A stretch of 64,000 nucleotides of DNA from Siphonodentalium dalli (lineage: Eukaryota; Mollusca; Scaphopoda; Gadilida; Siphonodentaliidae). The notes beneath the pieces were generated by a model that was given only the letters and a program-made list of their open reading frames with translations, had not been told where the DNA came from and searched no databases. The stretch lies in NCBI GenBank assembly GCA_032622095.1, contig CP136061.1:58049301-58113300 (forward strand). Reading direction: 5' to 3'. Every line of letters begins with the position of its first letter. The stretch's first letter is position 1. Both the position numbers and the translations under genes were made by a program. This document shows positions 29,301 through 38,300 of the stretch, one piece after another.

Positions 29301-32300
29301 TGAAACATGTAAATTTACCTGCAGTTAGACATGAGAAATGACACAATTTGCATTGTTCACTTATGTAATCACGCCTCCATTGTGTTATCCTCAGATATTT
29401 ATTGGGAAGAACCACCATTTCTATAAAGACCTCTGATGTGATGTGGCAGAGGTGTCTTGGGAATGCTAATGCAAATTTGTTATTCATGTTACAAGCAAAT
29501 AATTATATACAATTATTAAATCCAAAAGGTTTAGATCAGTTCCTACCAATATGGCTGCTCACAATTTTCCAGCACACACAGGGGGGGGGGGGGGGGGGGG
29601 GTCGGAAAAAATTTCCAGGCACGTATGATCATTTTTATTTTTTCCGGCCACAGGGGACCCAACCACCCAATTTCTTCCGTTTTCGGCCTTTTTTCCAGGC
29701 AATTTTGGACACCCACCCTTTTTTTTTCGTTTCAGGAAGTTTTTTCTGGTCAGTTTTGGACACCCACCCCCCTTAAATTTGAGAAAAATTATCAATTGAG
29801 CAACCAAATAGCTGATTATCCTGCATCATCATAATTTATTGCACGATATTTGAATACAACAGTGCATAATGAGATAACTATACTATTTGAATTTATCATA
29901 TAAGTGTCATTAATCAAGAAATGTGTCAACATAATCACATTTCTAGGGATATATTGGCAGAGTGCCAAGGTTTTTATTAACATTCATTTTCATAATATTT
30001 AGTCACATGATCTAGTCACATAATCACATTTGAGTATTCTACAGAATACATGGTACCGGTGTGGGGAATATACCCAGGGGAGGGGGGGAGATATCGTGTT
30101 ACACCGGTACAACAAATTTCAGATTATTTGATATTTTGATATTTGCTATGTGATATACAGTAATGCCCTAATTAATCGACTCCATAACCACAGCAGAATA
30201 ATGGGTAATTTAATTTTAATTTCCGACTAAATCTTGAAAAATTACCCATTATTGTGGTTATGGAGTCGTTTAATTAGGGCATTACTGTATTGCTGGAATC
30301 AAATTGTTTATCAAAACATGTGGAAATACAACTGTTCATCCCAGTTTGAAGAATAATGCTAATACCAAACATAACCATGATATACATGCGTGACTCTTCT
30401 TGGGGCATCCCAGAAACCAGAACTGAGTAAACATGTTATAGCGTGTAATGGCAGGCTGGTAGTCACTGCCTGAAGTAATAGGCTTCGTAATAATTGGGAA
30501 TAATATGGATGGATAGCCCAATTTCACTTCTTTTTTGCTCACGATATCAGTGACGATAAAATCTTCGTTACAAGCTGATCCACATTAACATGGAAAACAA
30601 TGTGAAATTGTTCAAGCTGGCCCGGCTGGCCTTAAATTTATTTGATAAGATTTTATGTTTTACGTTGTCAAAAGTCTATTTTATTCCATTATTTATTATA
30701 TCTTTATTTCCATGTCACATATGGTCAAGGGTGCTTTCATTTTATTGCTTATTTTCAGCTGAGTTCTGCATAGTTATTCTTATTTTGTTGTATCAGTAGA
30801 TGGAATACTGATTAAATTTTATTTTTCCAATAACGCAGTGTCTAGTTCTATCAAGTTGAATTTGGGTTATTGTTGGCCATTGTGCAACTGATCCAACTTC
30901 TGATAACCTCTATATGTAGTATAGCATTAGTATTAACTATATATGACCTGTTTCTGTTCAAAACACATCAAAATAAGACTCAATAGCAGGAATGGAGAAA
31001 AAAATTTGGCATATGGAAAAAACTGTTTTTTGGACCCACGAGACACCCACTGCTCTCAATTAAATAGTCATTTAAAGATACATGTAGTAATTAATGCATT
31101 TCACTAGTTGTTATCCTCTACTTTTTGTGAAAGCTATTCATTTCCAATCCATTTTTATACTCTCCCATAAAAATCCCTTAATTTTTTGTTATCAAAGTAA
31201 GGTTCTTTACTGTTAACCTCTTCGCTGCTATGACGTCTGTAACTATTACGGACGTAAAAGTGCACGCCATGTGCTACTTCAGCACACTAGAAATAGGCCA
31301 TTATACATAAATGGAACTCACATATTGGTGCATCAGATTAAACTGTATCTCCAAGTTTCTAACAGTGTATGATGTTCCACGATTGTGAACGATAATAGCC
31401 TTTCAACTGAGTCACTTTTATAGTTCTTGTGGTATTCCCGTTATAGTTTCCCATTGGAAAATGGCAATAACATCAACAGCCCAGCACACGACGTCATAAC
31501 ATCATTTAGCAGCGAAGAGGTTAAGTATAAGATGTGCCATACAAGTCGTGTAACACCTTATTAGACTTCTAAAATTTTATTCCAACCCTTGACAGTCATT
31601 CAACTTGAAAAAGACACGTAGAAGGGTTGGAATCTCGTGGAATAAAATTTTACAACAAGCCAATAAAGGTGTTACAATCTCATTTATATTATCTTTTAGA
31701 GTTTTTCATATAGCATATATTCCTAAGTCCATCTAAACTTTCCACATTTGGAGATGAGCTAAGCAGGGAAACCCACTAGCAGGCTGTAATGCTCAACATT
31801 TGTCTCAGCCAAAATAATGGACTGAATTCAACAAACCTTCAGAGAAAATCGCATCCAATGTAACAGTTTGAACGTCAAAAATATTCTATCATTGTAATTG
31901 TGAAAGCCTTCACTGTAATCTTGATATCTGTAGAAAAAACCGCATGCATCGCATTCTTTAATACTAACTTGAACATCTGTAAAAAGAAACAAAAAATATT
32001 TGACAAACCAAGATAACGGTACATGTATTGGTTCTCGAAATTTAAAATAATTTTAGATGCTGTACTTGTATTTATATTTGTGCAGTACTATTTTCTCTGA
32101 GTTTTGAATTCACTCATCAAGGTTTTTATTCTTCGTAAAAGACTTCAGTATCTGGTGATAGTTTCAGTTCTTAATATCATTTCTGAAAGTATATGTTTAT
32201 ATTAATGATAATCTTGTCAAAAATTGACATCGAGCTGCATCGTATATAGGTAGTACTCACCCACCACCCATCCCACCTCTGGGTGAGCAGATAATAACTA

Positions 32301-35300
32301 AATCAATATTTTGTGGAAATGATGGGAGATTATATGTTGCAACTAATAATACTGATATTCAATTAGTTATGAAAAATGTTGAACTAGAAATAAGTAAATC
32401 ATGTATAGGTGGCTGACTTTGGAGAATACAGCATTTGGCTATTTCAAAGGGTTGGTTTACATGTTTAACTCATACTGCATGAGCACTGTTTCACTCAAAG
32501 GGTTGTGTTTATGGAGACACACTTTTGTCCCTTCATACTGGGGAATATAGTTTGTTTGGTTGAAAATTGCTGTATATTGGTTTTGGTGCGAAATACTTTT
32601 TTAGCGATATTTAATTTTTTTAGCGATATTGAATAGTTGAGTGCTTTGGCACTCAATTATTCAATAAGAAAGTGCCATTTTTAAAGTTTCCATTGGTACA
32701 TTCTATTTTGAAACTATGACCAGATACTGTGAATTCTTTTTTCATTTGAATATTTCTCAGTCGTATAAGAGGGTGAGAATTTAAGGTTATCCATATGATT
32801 TTGTTAACAAATGCATTAATGGGGTGTACATACAAATGTACCATACTTACCCAGATAAACTGCATGTCAGTTAGACTACATGTATAAAAACATTTCTTTA
32901 TATGATAAAATAAGACACTTTTTCACAAGATGCCGACACAGTATTATATTAATTCCCAAGACATGGCAAAATGTTTGTCACATAACAGTACCGGTACCTA
33001 ATACTGATACATGTTTATGACTTTATAATAAATAAGGAATGTGAGCTAATAAATAAAAAAGAACCTGTCCATATGCATTTGAGTATTCATCAAACACAAC
33101 TCTAAAGGTCAGACTGAGAATATTAACTGTCCGAATAAACATTTTTGTTTGGTCAAGCTGAGTATGTACCGGTAATGCTCAGCCTGACCTTGAATTTTTA
33201 TTCTGTTCATTCTGTTTCATGTAACCACAATTAAGAAATAAAACCAACTTTTCAAACTGCAGTCACACCACAATTACTCAACCAAAATTGTAGCATTCAA
33301 CTGCGGTTATAAACACATATTAATCCTGGGTCATTTACTAAGGGAATACTATATTGTGAATGCGCAGATTTACCAAATTCAACTGAACTCATTTATAACA
33401 AAGAGTGTACACATGTAGGTTGTAAATCACAATACACAGAATAAAAACCATTTGACCACCACACCCATTCAGCAGATTCTCACAATGCAGTTTCACTCAT
33501 ATAAAACAAATATATCAGGTTGCATGACTGTTGTGTCAAATATGAACTCTAACACAATACAGTGATTAGACACAACTTCACAGACATCTGCCCCAGTTCA
33601 GTAGCTAAACTTTAGATTCTACCTGACACAGATTAACTCAACTTTTGCAAAGATAGTCAGTGATGGTTGTAAAAATGACTCGTAGCCCATAGGTCCTAAC
33701 CGAATACAGACAGGGTGTGTAACTTGCCCAACCTCCATAACATTTCGGCAGTTCAAAATTCCATTCGGCACCTCATGGGATACAGGTTATGAGACAACTA
33801 CATCCTCATACAGTTTATAAACTCATTTATAATGAAGATATTAGTATACATGTACATGGTTTGAAATTGGCTTGCAGTGCATGGGTTATAACCACATATA
33901 GTGTAGGTAGTTAGCGACAAAAAATGCTCGGATCGATACAAGTCGGATAAAAGCGCCATTTTTTAGTATCTTGTAGGACATCATCTCTAGTCTAGGAATT
34001 TTCTCAAGAACCAACTTTTTGACCGACGTAAAGCCGAAAATTCAAGATGGCGTCCAAGATGGCCGCCGGTTTGACGGTGGCACACCTAATAGATTTGCTT
34101 CTCGATTTGATATGGTAAACATAACGAATTCCCCCACATTATCTAATAATGGTGTTTATAGAATAACAGCCGCGACTTTTAGTTGAAAAATGGCCACAAT
34201 TATTCAAGATGGATGCCAAAATGGCGGCCGAATCAGAGAAATTGAGTTTTTTCCTTATTATTTTATTAAATACTTTACAATTTTCGAGATAATATAAGAG
34301 AAGATATCAACTATGTGTTCATTATTCGATGGGAAAACGTCTGTGGAAGAGTTGTGCACATTAAAGGTGAAGTAGTATTGTTCTTTCTTGTAGAAATATG
34401 AGGTAGAATATGTGCTATATAAAATGAATGAAATTATTCTCAGACTGTGTTTCATTCTGTAAATACTTAATAACCAACCGTGAATGACACTTATGTCATC
34501 AAATCTATTTGCGACACTACTATATGGTTAAATCAATTGAATACAACTTTGTACGTCGAGATGTTTACAAATAAAAAATCAATTTAGTAGTGGATTTACC
34601 ACGAATTTAAGAAACACTAAACGACAGACCCCCATATTCATCAAACTCAATGTGGAAGGTATTCTGCAACATATCTTCATCATCAGGCCTCGTATTCAAA
34701 TTACCAATACTTAAATTCAGTGTTTTTATGTCCAATTATACACAAAAGTATTGAAGCGTACTCGAAAGTATGGAATAAGAAATAATATAATTTCCTTGTA
34801 TTGTATAGTGTCCTCAATCATTCCAGCAACAGAACATGAAACAATCATACGAATAGGCCAGATTTTGAACTCACTCAAAATATTTTTGTGAAACATACAT
34901 ATAGCCAATATCAATGTAATCGGTTGACACTGAACAGTCATAAGACCAGATACTATATAATAGAATGGATTTTACATGCTATCCAGTTACAGGTGATCAT
35001 AGTACTGTGAATGACTTGTGTGAATACTGATAGGCTATGTCAGTTTTATTTTTTTCTAATTATGTTTCATTTTACTTTTTCATCAGTATTCTGTATAATC
35101 ACAGCAACTCCCATTGCAATAAGATATTTAACAATAAATTGAAATTGATATTAGTTACATATATGTCTCAAACAGATCATCAGATGAGATTGGTAGATGC
35201 TGAGACATAGTAACAAAATGCCTGATTTCAAACAAACATTACAACAATTGGAAATTTTACCATTTTTTGCATATGAATAATAGTCTTCAAATTGCATGCA

Positions 35301-38300
35301 CTTATATAAATATATTTACACACTAAGTGTTGTCATCACTAAATCCAGCATTCTGATTGGTCGGCGCCCACGTGGCTAGTTGCAGTTATTTCTCGGTGAA
35401 TGCGCACGCCTCATAACACCAAGCTAATAACACCATCGATACGTCATTAGGTTTGGAAAGACGAACGCGTAATGCTTTGGGCGCATTTTGATTCGCGCAG
35501 GATTGACTTAATACATCATCGGGTTTCAACATGAAGAGAAATTGTTCCTATTAACTTTTGCCAAGGGTGCTATTGGGTATTTTGGGCTCATCTTGTCACG
35601 ATACACTTTTTCGCTAAATGTATATAAATATAAGGATTAACTGTCATGTGGACTATTTTTATGGAGATGTAATGGTGAGGTAAGTGGACATAACTTGTAT
35701 GTAAAACCCTTCGGGTTTTACACAAGTTATGTCCACTACCTCACCGTTACATCTCCATAAAAAGAGTCCACATGATAGTTAATCCTTATATCATTACCAC
35801 ATGATGTTCCCTGTGGTTTGGTATAATCTCAAGAGTCATACTATTTCTTGCTCAATTTTAAATTCATGCACACATTGTTGCGGGGAAAAATATGAGTGAA
35901 TTCCATATTTGATTCCAATTCCTGTAAATTATTTCTCCAATAAATGGGTGCGCCGGTGGTTTGAGATTTGAAATCCAAGATGACTGCTGGCAGCCATGTA
36001 TTTCTAATGAATTTTGGGAATTTTTTTTACAAGCTCCCATCTGTTGGTCATCCCAAATATACATATGTATTTGGCGACAATATGATAAGGGATATATGGC
36101 CTGTAGGGTATAGCAAAGGATAAAAGAATAAAATCAAAGGTGGCCACGGCGCCCATGTTTTTAAACTGAATTTGGACAAATTTTATGACTCTCATATTGT
36201 GGTCACCAAGAAGATCCATATGAATTATGTATTTTAGCTGGAAAAAACACATACCATTTAACTTTTGGTTCAGATCAAATAATCCAAACTACAGTTATTG
36301 GTCAGACACCAAGTGAAAGTGTCAGTGACACGGTAGCTCAAATTGGTTACGAGATCATTTCATATGGAGCGATTTTGTTACTATGGCTGTGATTCAATGG
36401 AGTCATTACGAATGTGTAATTCTGAAATGACTTAAGTAATACAAGATGGCTCCCATTTAGAGGTCAACCCGAAGATCCGCATAAAGTTTAGTGATAATCG
36501 GATTCTGTATGTAGTCTGTTGGTTGTGCCAAAAGAGTTAGTCATGCTAAGAGTAAAATCCAAAATGGCTGATGGCGGCCATGTATTTCATTGAAATTTGG
36601 AAAACAATTTATGGCTCCCATCTAGAGGTCAGTCTCAGGTCACCCAGAAAATCCATTTGGTGATGAGTGGATGATAGATGTCTGTAGGGTGTGATAACAT
36701 AATTTTTTTTATGTATTCATGCATACACACATATGATAGATGCCAACTCATGGCAATAGCTCAAACATGACTTTGTAATGTTAAACTAAAAGTACTAAGA
36801 GATGTACATATAGATGAATGGACAGACTTATTACATACATATAATACAACTGTTTTTGAATGTGGGATTAAAAAGGACACTCACCTCTTTCAACAATCGC
36901 ATCCAAGCAATATATTATTCCCTTCTTTGATATAACTTTTTTTGTTAGTGACTGTGACCCACATTCAGAGCATGTGGTCTCTGATGGCGTCACATCGCTA
37001 ACTCCACAGACATTTCTTTCTGTAACATCAATTGGAATTCTTTTGGAAGAGGAGATATATCCAAGAACATTTTTCACATGTGCCCCGGGGTAGGCACTTG
37101 CCATTACTGGGTCTTTTCTTGGCTCCTTTAGTGTCTTGTTGGTGACCAAGCATCTCACTAGCCTTCGATGAATGCACGAACGGTGCCCTGGCTTGCAGTC
37201 ACATTTTAAGCTGTTGTCATCATGATTTAACTTGACAACAACCCGACCCAGCTTCCCCCAGTACCGTGTCTCATCGCCATGGAACACTGAGAAAAATACT
37301 ATATTGTCACGGTCTGGATAGTCTGCTTCGCAAGTAAAAATCAAAGGTGCTCCAATTGATGCTGATTTGGACAATAATGATGATGCCGAAGAATAATTTT
37401 CAGAACTTAAAAGATTTAGATCATGGAATCTCTTTAAATCCTCTTCAGTTATGTTGCTTGGATTTGCTTGATGCTGAGCATAGTGGATTGACCGAAGATG
37501 CTTGCACTGGAAATACCGCTCGCCGGATCGCATATATATTTCACCAATTGCTTCACATGACTTATCCTCACAGAATAGGATATTCTGTTTTCGGTCAAAT
37601 CGAACATGCAATGGTTGAGGAAACCCTTTGAATGCTTTCTTCACCATAAAAATACCATGCTGTTCGTCCACACAGATTCCTCTCAAATAATGGTTGGCAT
37701 TGATGTCTTCTGTTGCATCCTTATGTTTGTAATTTATATGGCGTTTAACATTTTTTAACAACATTTCCTCTGAACACACAGGACAACTTCCCAATCGATA
37801 TGAATACTTCCTTATTTTTAGCAATGGTCCATCCGTCTCATCTGTCGATATGTCTCTATTTATTTCTGTAGAGGTGTCATTTTGTTCTGGTTTATTATCT
37901 GGATTTTTTATAATTAAGGTGGATGTGTGTGGTATATTCATAGGGAGAATTAAGGCGGAGGTGTCTGGTTTCTTTTTTGCCTTGCATGTTTTTGACACAT
38001 GCGTCCTGAAGTCATATTTTCTTGATTTTATTTCTGAACACAGTGGACAGTGATAATGGCCATGTGTCGATTTCCTGCCACTTAAACAGTTTCTGTGGCA
38101 TGGCAAGCATCTGTAATCTGAAAGTAAAAAAAATTCATAAAAAACATACACCACAAATTCTGGTTGACATAGTCATCGCATAATAAATGAGTTTATCATG
38201 TAGGTTGTGCTAAAGAATTTAGTCAGGCAAAATGCAAGATGACTGATGCAACCATGTTTTAAAAAACATTTAGGAACAAATTGATGAATCCCATTCAGAG

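Noticed and set aside
29402-29834. Gly/Pro/Phe-rich open frames around the G run
   Set aside because: They depend on a homopolymer of uncertain length and low-complexity sequence.
33907-34522. Possible TIR element with GTAGT..GCGACA ends
   Set aside because: The facing ends match over too few bases, with a two-base offset.
37347-38053. Plus-strand frames opposite the large zinc-finger exon
   Set aside because: They are shadows of the minus-strand exon, which has splice borders and domain motifs.
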